Shown: piece by piece, positions 37,401-50,500 of the stretch | How the letters are laid out: each line of letters starts with the position of its first letter | Numbering within the stretch: the first letter of the stretch is position 1 | Assembly (NCBI GenBank): GCA_031308135.1 | Contig: JAHLJT010009436.1 | Coordinates: 125,558,288 to 125,622,287, forward strand | Length of the DNA stretch: 64,000 nt | Direction: 5' to 3' | DNA from: Acheta domesticus | Lineage: Eukaryota; Arthropoda; Insecta; Orthoptera; Gryllidae | Notes under the pieces: model-generated | What the model was told of the DNA's origin: nothing | The model's database searches: none | The model's input: the letters and a program-made list of their open reading frames with translations, nothing else | Made by a program: the position numbers and the translations under genes

Positions 37401-40400
37401 TTCTACACATGAAGATACTTTTAAAATAGTTTTCGGCGTCGGCGACGACACATTCAGCTAGTAAAGGAGATAACATAAATACTGTTCCAAGTGAACAACA
37501 AATCACCAATTTTTGCTCTGGGTGGTTCCCATGATCTGGGAACAGCCTGCTCAACTTGACCCAAACAGCTTTGTGCTAGGCTGTTGAGAAAAATATAGTG
37601 GAAAAGATTGGATGAATGATACCCGTACATATTAATGAAAATATAAGACAAGTAATAAAGAAAATATCTGACTGGAAAGCGCTTGGACTCGATCACATCC
37701 AAAATTTCTGATTTAAACACTTCACCTGTATAGACAAACCTTGCGTATTATTATAATGACATCATTATATTTCCTGAGAATACGCCTGTTATTTTATAAA
37801 AGAGCTAAAAACAATGTCAAAGCTCAGCATACACAAAACGCAGATAAATGTCTCCCAATAAACATGTCTACCCACAATGTACAAATACCTAACAGTCATG
37901 ATCACAACAGGATCGACACACTTCTAGAAGAGAACAATGCAATGACTGAAGAACAGAAGGGATGCTATAGGTTGTCAAAAGCACGCAAAGAACAACTGAT
38001 AATAAAAATTATAGAATTACATGCAATGACAAAAAATAAGTATCAGCATGTCATATATGGATTACAAAAATCATTTGATTCGGTTTCATACATATTTAAT
38101 GGACATTCTTGGTACAGTATATATAAAGTGGAAATAAAACTAATGAATTTTCTCAAACAGTGTTATGCAGGAATGGAACACCATTCTACACTTTTTTTTA
38201 CCGATCATTGCACTTTAACCTCAAGAACCATCCAGATCAACTGAGGCATTTTCAAAGGTTATTCACTAAGCGCTTTATGGTTTTGTATGGCATTGAACCC
38301 ACTGACTGAATCAGTTAATAATATAGCACGGATTCAAACTAACTGCGCCATGAAAAGAAAATTATGTGATCAATTACCTTTTGTATACGGACGGTTTGAA
38401 AATGTATGAAAAGTCAAGAGAACAGCTTCACAAACTTCTTGACATGACCACCTGGTTCAGCAGCCAAATATGTATGGAATTTGGGTTTCACAAGTGCAAA
38501 TCTGTCCACCTTGTAAAATGAAAAATAGTTACATCAGAGGGATACGACGTGAAACCAGAAAACACGATAAAATATTTTGATCTCTGATCCATATAAATAC
38601 CTTGGGATTGAACAACTGAAAGGGATAGATCACGTGCCCATACAAATAATTTGAAACGGAGCTTTTTGCAAAGAATCAGAACCCAACTTGAAACCTAACT
38701 TTACAGAAGAAATATAGAAATAAACAGCTATTAACACTCATGCAATCCCAGTTCTCATATATTCATTTAGAATCATTAAATGGTTATTAACAGATGTGGA
38801 AGACATTGAACAGAGCTCACTGAGCACCAAATGAGACACCGAAAACTGCAATAGAACGAATTACACTCCCCTTATCGATGAGAGGAATAGGCATTATTGA
38901 CATCGCACGCCATCACAGCAAACAAATTAATAACCTGATACTAATACTTTCACAGCAAACAGGCAACTCTCGATATGTTTCGAATCATGTGTAAAGCCGA
39001 TGTGAATGCAACACCCTTGCATCTTGCAAATTAGAATTTCACCTTGCAGTGTAAATCAATTGAAAATCAGAAGACATACTGGAAATCAGAAGCATTTCAT
39101 GGAATATATTCCAACCAGCTGGAGAACGAGGATGTTGATCAGGAGTCAACACACTTATGGATTAGGAAAGGAAAACTTATTTGGCGAGACAACGGGGTTC
39201 ATTATATCTTTTCAAGACAGGGTTATACCAACGAGAAACTATCGAAAGTATGCCCATAAAGAAACAAGCATAGATTATAAATGTAGGAAATGTAAAAGCT
39301 CATCAGAAACCATAGAACATATGATTGGGTTGTGTCAACCTGTAGCAAGCACAGAATACACTAAGAGACATAACAATGTGGCGATAATTCTTCATCAATA
39401 CTTAATAGGAAAAATAAAGGAAGTCCCTTATTTTAAATACAAATCTTTGAACGTTATTGACAACAGGAGTATGAGGCTATACTGGGACAGAGAAATAAGA
39501 ACAGATGTTACTGAACTAGCCAACCGCCTTGACATATTGTTATTGGACAAATGGAGACAAGAGGTGCATGCTATTGACATTGCCATTCCATTCACTCATA
39601 ACATGAGTACTACCTACAAAACAAAGATTAGTAAATATAAAGATTTGGCAGATGAGATAAAGAAGGTTTGGAAGGTAAAACAGGTCATCATTGAACCTAC
39701 ATTAATCCAAATACTGGAGTAGTGTTAAAATCGACAAAGCGACAACTCGAGACATTAGGAGCCGAAAACCGCCGATAACAATGCAAAAATCGGTAATTCT
39801 GGATACATGTCATTTAGTAAGAAAATTCCTAGGTGAAGAGCTTGATTAAACTAATAGAATCCATTCACAGTGCCAATGCTTGCTCGCCGCTTCATTTAAC
39901 CTTCATTCTCACCATCTTCCATCCCCCCAGGACAAGCAACCCTAGGGAAAAAATTGGATTCAGCTTATTGCTGATCCCCTCAAAGAGGTGTCACGTGCTC
40001 TTGCCACGGGATGAATGATTCTGAGCCTCGGTAAGTGCAGGTGCATATACGTGTGGTCCGAGACGGCCAATTCGCGACCCCAAAAATGTCTTTATTAATG
40101 GCGAGGCTAAGGCCATAGGACCTGCTCTTGCGCCTAACCACTGAATCTATATTAATACAGAGTAGTAACATTTAAGAGGCGGAGGGCAACCTATGCATTT
40201 ACGCCTGGGAGTGCAAAACTAGGGCCCATGTCGGCATATGCCTTAAGCGATTGAGTAAAGATATGTGGAATATATTTTCAAAGAAAATTATAAATTAATA
40301 TAATTTTTCCTTACTAACATAGCATTAGTCTGTGACTGTAAATATCGATGATAAAATGCAACAGAGTAGTGGCGATGATTACAACAGCGCCAAGGATTAC

Positions 40401-43400
40401 GGTGTTTTGGAACACTGCTATTTTAAGCCTCAGGCCTTCGCCGGCTTCCTCCAAGCTATCCATATGGCTGAGCGGTGGTCCGCTTCGGCATGGATACTGC
40501 AATAGAGGAGCCATCCAGGGCATGTCTGTCCACATCCTAGAGAAGAAACAAGTCTATTAATCTTATTGTTCTTTATATTATTTAATGAACTATCAAGTTC
40601 ATACTCACTATTTAAAAGGACTTAAGACAAAATTTCCTTCCAAAATATGATTTTTTGATAATAGGTATAAAATCTTTATTACTAATTTTGAGTTCACGTA
40701 TGAAAGATGAATGATGAAAAATGAAGTAGCTTCTGACTGTGTAAGAAGTGTCAATGGTTTCGTTGAGTAACCAAGAAAATTGCTAAAATACAGAAAGAAT
40801 GAAACAGTTTCGATTTTGACCGAAAAATGCAAATATTTTATTACGTTAACCCGCAATTTGTCAAACTTGATGTTGATACTATATTGTTATACTCAGGGCT
40901 TAGACACATTAGAGATCTAGATGCGACGAGAAAGAAAAAAACTTCAGTTTTTACGTGTGCTGTTTTAGAAAAGCCGATTTTTGCTAGTCCAGGACCCCAC
41001 TTTTCATTCATTGGAAAACACCAGGGGCCTAGTAATATCCCATTCTTCTTTAATTAGAAAATAATTAATTTTTTGTCTTCTGCTTTCTTAAGGGACCGTA
41101 AGATCATTTAAAAGAAACCTGGCAACGTTTGCATATGTGCGTATCCTGAACTCGTTAAATGCTGTTTTCTGTCATTTAGACAACTTTCTTTTATTTAAAA
41201 AGCTCCTTGCAGAAAGAGAACTATCAGATTGAAATAAAAGTTTCATGAACTGCAGCAAAATAAACTAAGAAAAATATTTACTTCAAAGTGATTTTGTCAT
41301 TAGTGTTAAAATAATCATGTAGGTTAAACTGAAGGACAATTTCCAATCATCGGAAATTATCTTTATACATTTCTAAAAAAATTCTGAGTAATAACATAAC
41401 ATAAAATAAAATTCTTTAGTTCAAATAGTTTGAATTATATTAGTGTGGTAACAGAATTTTTGTAAGAAAAATGCAAATATTGTTGTGCAAGAAACTTTTT
41501 TATGTTAAACCAGTGCTTGCCAACTCGATGCTCTGTGACGTCACTCCGCACGGAGCCGAGGAACAAAGGCAGACCCCGACGCGGCGGCGGGTGCATAATG
41601 TTCTAATGATGCTACGGAAATGGGGGGGGGAGTTCACTTGGAAAATCGATAATTACATTTTTAAATGGTATTATTATTTAGAATGTTTATGATTAATAAC
41701 AATACGAAGAATTATATAATTGAACATACATTATTTCACAATTTAGTACAATATCCAACTTTATCATAACCAGTACTGTAATTCCACTTCCATTCTTCTA
41801 TTAGATAACATTGTTGGAACATTTCAATATTTTAAACAATAATGTTTTATACAATGATACATAATATAACGAACGAGTTCGTTCTGTAACAGTAATTAAT
41901 GTTAACAAAAAGGTCCGGCAGCGGTCACGTGAGGTAATTTCGACCCCAGAATTGATTATATTCGATGTACAATTTTGCTTGAGAATGTTGTCCTTGTGAT
42001 TTTCAGAATCTTTTCCATAATCTTCAATATGGATATTCCTTTACTCATCTCATGATTTTGAGTTATGTCAATTCTCAGAATTTATTTTCATCTCGCAGGT
42101 TTCTCTGGGTTGCAAAGTTACGCAACGCATCTGTAGATTGGACTTTTTAACACACTGCAATTCTTTCGAACATACTAAACACTTTGCCATTGTTCCAGTA
42201 TCAACAAAAGAAAATCTTTGTTCCCAAAATGAAAGACGTTTGTTTACAAATTGCTGGTAATGTGCATATTAAAGATGTGAGAGATCTTTCAAAAACATTA
42301 TACTTGTGTAATTTTTGAAAACTTTTTTAATATGCCCCGAGTTGAATTTAACGTCATATTAAAGAGAGCAAATAGCACTATCCGTTAGAAAATTTTGAAG
42401 AAAAAAAATTGAGCCAATTTTTGAGAAAATCGCGTTTGGCGTTTCTGAAATGGTGGAATTTTGAGCTAGTTTTCAAAGAAAACGTTTGAGTTCTCGAGAA
42501 ACTTTGTAGGAAATTATTTAAAGCACACGCACTCGTAAATATAATAATGTGAAAAAATCGCCGCTAATGTAAATATTAACGAAGTGAGATATATTGAAAA
42601 ATTTGGAGCCGTTTTTAAAGAAATGACGTTTAAGCGCTACTAAAAATACGAAATTTGAAGCTCTTTTTCATAGAAAACTTTTGAGTTTTCGAAAAACTTC
42701 ATTTGAAGTCATTTGAAGCAATTACATTTACAAATACAATAGTGTTTACAAATTGCTGGAAATGTGCATATTAATGGTGTGAGAGATCTTAAAAGAATTA
42801 TATTGATGTAATTTTTGCAAAAACAGAAAAATATCTCAAAATAAACGTAACGTCATATTAAAGAGTGCAATTAGCACTATCCGTTCCAAAAGTTTGAAGA
42901 AAAAATTTGGAGCCGTTTATGAGAAAAATGGCGTTTGAGCGTTTCTGAAAATGCGGACTTTTGAGCTAGTTTTCACAGAAAACGGTTGAGTTCTCGAGGA
43001 ACCTTATATGACATTATTTAAAGCACATGTACTCGTACATATAATAATGTGAACAAATCGCCACAAATCTAAATATTACCGACGTGGGTGATAAGTAAAA
43101 AAATTACATTTTTGTAATTTTTGAAAAAACAAAAGAATAGAGGAATATGGCAATTATGTCATTTCACAGAGTATATTTAGCACTATCCCTACAAAAATGT
43201 AAAGAAAAACTTGGAGCTGTTTTTGAGAAAATCTTGTTTTCGTAATTTTTTAAAATTGCATATATTGCACGCAATATTGCGCGAAAACTATTTAAATTTT
43301 CCAAAAAAATGTACATGACCTTAAAGAATGAGCTGACTATGAAAAACAAATTTTATATGAAAGGTAGGTCTCTATCTGCAATTCTGTACTTGTAGGAAGA

Positions 43401-44522
43401 CGCGGAAAAAATTCAAACTTTTGAAATTTTCGAAAATTCAGAGTTGAAAATGAGACTTGCGCCACCTTTACAAGTGTTTTTCCCTCTATCCTTACAAGAA
43501 ATACAAAAGAAAAAAATTGGAGCCGTTTTTGAGAAAATTTCGAAAATGACCGGGAGCTTCATGTAAAGTACCCCCTAATTTTGAAGAATCTTTTTCAAAA
43601 TCTCAAAGCTTTGACTCGAACCAGATCGACCGGGGAATATCCATCTTGGAAGAAATCGTACGTATGGTTTAAGCGGTAGCAGTGTTCACTGACGGACGGA
43701 CGAACGTTTTCCTTTGAATTGTTTTTTCGGTACCACAAGGACCCACAAAAGAGGGTTTCTGGCTACACCACGTGTTAGGAGATTTTTTTCTTAATTTAGC
43801 AACTGGATTTATCCACTTTTTCGTTATCACGGCCCGACAACGAATTTTTTTCTGGCGAAAATTGGCCACTTTGTCACGTTGCATCACATAACTTTCCCTA
43901 TACTACGTATATCACTCCGTGTATACGTACGTATACGGGAAAGTAAAAATATAATGCTTAAAAAATCAGTTATAGATGTTCGTAACCTTCATTTTCTGCC
44001 AACAAACAAAGTATAAGTTATTATTGTCAAAAGTTCACAACAGTTATTAGTGGGTAGATGGTTTTGAGTGGATAGTGAGACAAAGAATACATAAACAAAC
44101 TTAACGTCATGTACTGAAATGAAAGCAAAACCAGTGGTTCATTTAAAACGTGACATCGAAATATGTAAAAGACACATCGCATGAAAAAATGCTGAAACTT
44201 AATATTTTGAGGATGAAATACATGTCCCAAAACCAGCCGGTTTCTGCCCACCAGTGGGTGTGGATGGAGGAAACATTTTGAAATTTAAACGAAGTATTGC
44301 ATTTTCTTAGGGATAGATTAGCAATAGCTTCGGATTCTGTGTCTGTTAAACACATTTATGCCCCCCACGTTTACAATTTTGGCGTCTAACATTATAAATC
44401 CTCCTTGGGGCAAATCCAGTCTAAAGTCGTGCATTTTTTAGTTAACCGTTTCTGAGATAGAATAAACATTCATCCATAACTTGGGAAGTTGACAAAAAAC
44501 GCCGTGAGCAAATATATATTAT

Positions 44523-44563
<41 letters not shown>

Positions 44564-47500
44564 GAATATAAATACATAGAAAAATTAGCTGAATAGTATT
44601 TCATCATGCCGCTCATAAGGCGCAATAATGACCAAGCAAGCCGTGAGGCGACATGAAGTAAAACGTAGTGTAGATGCCACCGAGGTGTGGCAAAAGAACT
44701 GTCTCCTGTAAGCCTTTATTCAAATGCGAACCAAAGCTTGTAAGGAATCGCGTTTAAGAAAATTAATATTGTAAATCTTGGATTTGGTATGGAATGAAGC
44801 GTGACTCTTATAAATTAAAGAGACATTAATTAACTGAGCTTTTATTTGTGAGTCATCTACCAAGAATTGAATAAATGGAACAAATGGCTTTCTTCAAATT
44901 CCGAATGTTGTATAAATATGAGTGTTCGCATTTTAAAGTTTCATCATCTTGGAAACCGCCCACACAATAAAATGGGCAACTTAGATTGTAGCACACTATG
45001 TATTTCTCCTCCTCAATATTAAATTTCAATTTCAAACATTTTTTGTTCGTAACTTCGCAAGTTATTTTAATGTCTCAATTTAAATGAACCTCTCGGTTAT
45101 CAAAATTGCCAATTCCGCTTTAAAAAGAGCTTCAATTTTCTGTTAGTAAGCACTCTGAAAACTTCAATAATACGTATTGGGCTTAGATGTACCTTTTTTA
45201 TTTGAGTCTGAGTTTGAGACAGTGTTTTCCACATTTAAAGTTGTACAAGGACCGGATCTGCATGCTTGGGTACTTGTTCTTTGGCTTACCCGTTTAGTAT
45301 AGGCAGACGTATGAGGACAGCCAGAACAGTGTAGACGACTCTTCGCTTCGTGAAACAGGCTCCGATCTGTTTCCCCATTCGGGACACCATGTATGTGCAA
45401 ATGACTGTGTCTTCACGAACTCGCCACGACAGAGGAAACTCCGTGATGTAGCCTCGCAACCGCGGAGCCTGAATGAACAAATAAAAATCACTTTAAAAAG
45501 AAATTTCTTCCTTGACTCAGGAGTACATTTTAAGGTTAACAATATATAAACATTAAATGCCTTGGGATTGGGTCATTCTCAGACAGTGCCAGAGGATTCT
45601 TATAAAAAAGCATTAGTGTAACTTTTTGTATTTCTTTAAGATCTTATTAATCAGTTTGATGTACAAATATTGTTTTAAACTGTATTGTTTTAAACTTCGA
45701 ATTGGTTTTGTGTGATTTGATGGGAAATAACTTTCACTTGATGGTGATCGAATTTTGTCTTATGGGAATCTTGATGAAATTCGCTTCACAGTTCTTATTT
45801 TGTTTGAAAAGCAATAATACAGTTTTTTTAAGCATATTGAAGAACAGTTTTGAAAAAGATACAATTTGAGTGTTTTTGAAGTAGCCTATTCAATTTTGAG
45901 TTTCAAATGTAGCATATGCTTACGGACGAAAGCGCTTGAGTAATTTTTCAGATTTTCTTTTAGATTTGCGGTTTCTGTACACCCATGGAAACAAAATTTC
46001 GCGTCGAAAATGGGCTTGATGGCGATGGACATCCCTCACTGCCGAAAGCGACATCTAACGGTGGGTTCCAAAACTACGTTCTCTCGACCGACTATGAAGA
46101 TGAAATTCATTTGATTGGAGCGTATGAAATATTTTAACGTCCGTTGAGAGCTAAAAGAGGGGTTCGGGAACAACACTTTGGCACTGAGCTGTCCTTTCGC
46201 CGCTCGATTACCGTTCTTATAACAACACATTTTAAATTAACGCAACTTGAATGCAACATTACGTATATAAAAATTAATGTCAATTTAGTTTCATGGGCAG
46301 GAGTCACGGAAGTCTTTTACTTCTGTACTACTTTTAGCTCTCAACGGACGTTAAAATATTTCATACACTCCAATCAAATGAATTTCATCTTCATAGTCGG
46401 TCGAGAGAACGTAGTTTTGGAACCCTCTGTTAGATGTCGCTTTCGGCAGTGAGGGATGTCCATTGCCGTCAAGCTCACGGGCCAAGGCATTTTCGACGCG
46501 AAATTTTATGTTTCCATGGGTGTACATTCGACCATTTTGATACTGTATTACACCAAATAGAGCTTGCATAGGTCAGGTCATTTTATTTATTCATAGATTT
46601 TTTCCGCGACCTGGAGGTGAGCCACGTTTCTGCATCATCAAATGTGGGAGAAAATAAGGTGTGTGAAAATAGTTTCTACGTATATAAACAACTAATCACG
46701 AATTGTATCAATTCCTATTTAAGTATATTTTATATTATTATCACAGATTCATATTTCAACTAATAGGCTAGCCAATAAAAGAAAAGCAATGGTGACCAAA
46801 TATATCACTTTCCAAACACTTGGCCGGCGAGTACAATGTGCATGCGCTCGCACCTGAAAGGTGTCGGCGTGCCTGCTCTTGTTGATGGCGTACATGCGGC
46901 GCACGTGCTCGATGGCGGAGCTCACACGCGTCTGCGCCAGCAGCCAGCGCGTGCTGGGGCCCAGGGAACCACACGTGCACGCCACGATGGCCGTGAAGCA
47001 GGCGCTGAACGACGCTACCACACGCCACGACGTGGGCCGGAAGCCTCGCGGATGCGTCTCCGCCAGCGGCTCCAGCAGCAACTGCAACGCTGCGCTGCGC
47101 CGCCCGCGCGCTGCACGCCCCCGCTCGGCCCCCGCTCGCCACGCTCGCCCCCCCGCTCGCCTACCCGCTAGCCTACCCGCTCGCCCCTCGCTCGCCCCTC
47201 GCTCGCCCCCCGCTTGCCCCCCGCTCGCCCCCCGCTCGCCCCCCGCTCGCCCCCCGCTCGCCCCCCGCTCGCCCCCCGCTCGCCCCCCGCTCGCCCCCCG
47301 CTCGCCCCCCGCTCGCCCCCCGCTCGCCCCCGCTCGCCCCCCGCTCGCCCCCCGCTCGCCCCCCGCTCGGCCCCCGCTCGCCCCCCGCTCGCCCCCCCGC
47401 TCGCCCCCCGCTCGGCCCCCCGCTCGCCCCCCGCTCGCCCCCCGCTCGCCCCCCGCTCGCCCCCCGCTCGCCCCCCGCTCGCCCCCGCTCGCCCCCCGCT

Positions 47501-50500
47501 CGCCCCCCGCTCGGCCCCCGCTCGGTCCCCGCTCGCCCCTGAAAAACTTCCTGCATATGTCTGATTGTCATGGTCCTAAATTTTGCTTGCGCATATTTTT
47601 GTATATTTTTATAGGCCGCCCTGCCCGTTTCCACGGCATGGAAAACCTACATGCTCAATGGATTCAGTTGTCCCCACGCGCTTCTAAACCGTCTCACTGG
47701 CCATTCGTTCATTCAGTGCCAGAATGTAACATGTTAGATTTTGTGCACAACTCAACACTAATGTTCAAACGCTAAATAGAGCAATTATGTTACACACTTA
47801 GTGAAAATACATAAAAATTGTGTTCATGAATTGAATACAACAACGTTACATATCAGCTGCAAATTGGAACTCACCCGAGGCACAGAAGAAGCCGAGCGCC
47901 CAGAATATGGAGAGCAGAGAGGTGCGCGAACCGCGGCTGTTGGGCGGGAGCATCTCTATGAGATACACGCGCAGAGCCAAACTGTGCATGCCCAACCTGG
48001 CCAATGACAATTCAACACATAAGAAAAAGTTCACCTTGTTATCTAGGGCACATGTACGTAGTATTTGTAAGAAATAAGTTGGCGGGACTGTCCGCTCCTT
48101 ATGAGAAATTCAAACTCTATGAAAATGACAAAGTTACACAACCACTGCGTCTGTGGGAAAGATGCATGAGAGATCATACTTAGCAAAAAGTGCTTGCCAT
48201 AAATATACTTAATATTTATTGTGTTCGTCGCAAAATGAACTAATTTCATTCATACTTGCTTCGGTTAGTGGGAAAATGTGTATCTGATATGCAGGAAAGA
48301 GTACGATTTCTTGTTGGAACGATAGCGTGCAGTATTTCGAATATTGCGCACGCGCAAAGCCATTAGAGGTTGGGCCAGTTTGGCTTAAAAAGCTCTCTAG
48401 ACCACTGCAAGCTGAATTGGTGGCCGAAAAATAATTTACTGTATAGGAACAAAAAATCAAAAACACAAATAATGAGTTTTTCTGTCAATAAGTCGGCACT
48501 TTTTCCTGCAGCTTTACAATATTTGTCATGTACTGCACAGAAGTTTATGAGACAGTGAAAAGTGTTTTTGAAACAAACAAGATCTCTGTCAGTCCTCAGT
48601 GTATGTCATTTTCGTGCATGTACGGTAGATGATGGATAAACTTCGAGGGAAAATATTTCCACTTTCAAAATGTCCTACGTTTTTCAAAATAGTGATTAAT
48701 CTATAAAGTTAGAAATGTTTAATTTGAACTTAATGTCTTTTTTAATGTCTTTTTTTGATGATTTAATGTCTTCTTTAATGATAAATTATTTGTCTGACGA
48801 ACAAGAAAATGCGCAATTTTTTATTAAAACAGAACTAACCTTTAACACTACAACCGCCCTTCAATGTATTTTTCACACCGACATCATTTAATTTTGCAAT
48901 ATAATTTTGATTTTTGTCAGAGAATTTCTATCTTTTACAAGTCTTAGTCTCTCTTTACTGAGTTTCATAGGATATAAACGTTGTGAGAAATCCACATATT
49001 TTTTTAACATTTTACCAATTCCATTCGTAGATTTGATTTTGACACGAAGATTGTACTATGGGATGTAATTTGTACTTTGTGATTTATTTTACATGATTTA
49101 TTTTCGTGATTAACAGTAGAAACTTTATATCACGTATGAGGGAGAAGTGTTCCAGATGCCTTCTCCACCCTTCTAATATACGCGTTCTTGAGCGCCTAAT
49201 TTCGTTTCAAGTCCTTAATAGAAAATATTTAATTGAAATATGAATGCTTATAAATATTATAATTATATTCAACTTGGTCCAATATATTCTTGAAACAGAC
49301 TTTGTAATAAACAGACATTTGTAATAAACAGAAACTTTAATATAAAATATAGCAACAAGTTTCAAGGTTTTATTTTACCTCATCATCAGGCTAGAAGAAT
49401 TAATGAAATTCAATTAATTAAACAAATTTTTAACAATTTTGATATTTTTTTCCTTCAAAATAAACATATGGAGCTTACCTTTTAGTCATTTAAAATCATA
49501 AAACTTGACAATGCCAAGACAAAATAATTTATTACATAAATAATTAGTAACCAAGGAAAGGAACCAAGTTGAATATAATTGTATGATTTATTACATACAG
49601 ACTTAATATAGAATAATACTTATAAATATTAGGTTGAAAAGTAATCGAAATAATTAAATTACAAAAATACGCCTTGGTGTGGTCTGGTAATGGTCTTCAA
49701 TTACGAAGATGTCGACATGACACTCGTGAGCGGTGTAGGTAGGTACAGAATCACTGTAATGTGAAAGCATTGATGTGCACATTGTGAGTCTTGTCAATAA
49801 TTCTACGAAGTAAGAACCAATAATGTACTCCAAGCTTGTCAAAACAATAAACATTAATTTTCGAGTTCAAATAATGCCCTCCAAAATTGCGTACTTTGTC
49901 ATATTATAAAATAAAAAAGGTATTGGCCTATAGGACCATTCGTTACGATTCCCTTTTAAAGTTTATTTTAACGAAGTGCCAACAAAACTAGATTCTTTTG
50001 TAGTTTAAGATATGTGGTAACGTTATAGTGTTATGTGAAGCCTACTTGCAAATTGTTCTAATTTAACGTTTTAAACCCGTATATCCCTCCTCCTGTCGTA
50101 AAATTGGGTCTTTGGGGCGTTGGTACTCAAACAGTGGGCCATTCATGCCGTACAGACTCCATTAGTGTATCAACATCTACGTTTCAAAGTGCCTTTCGAA
50201 CTCACTGAAAAAAATTCGTTGTCTGTTGCACGGAAGGAGATTTTGTCTCGTAAATTGACAAAATGTCGCCTATCATTCACCATTAAGTCAGGAGACCATA
50301 CGACAGCCAAGCACTCACCCCATGCCAAGGAAGAGCATGCCAATGAAAATAAACTCGGTGTTGCCGGCGAACGTCCAAATGGTGGTGCCTGTGAAGGCCA
50401 CCATGAGCGCCAGCGGTACCACGCAGCGCCGCCCTGTCGCGTCTAGCGCCACGCCACCCAGGAGGTTACCCAGTGCGATGCCTGCACACAGTGTACAGAA

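Noticed and set aside
41508..41640. hAT element start suggested by cagtgcttgccaac
   Set aside because: No matching inverted end or 8-bp duplication found nearby.
46861..47775. 304-codon plus-strand frame and several overlapping long frames
   Set aside because: They run through the 11-bp minisatellite and antisense to transporter exon 5; Pro/Ala/Arg repetition comes from the array.
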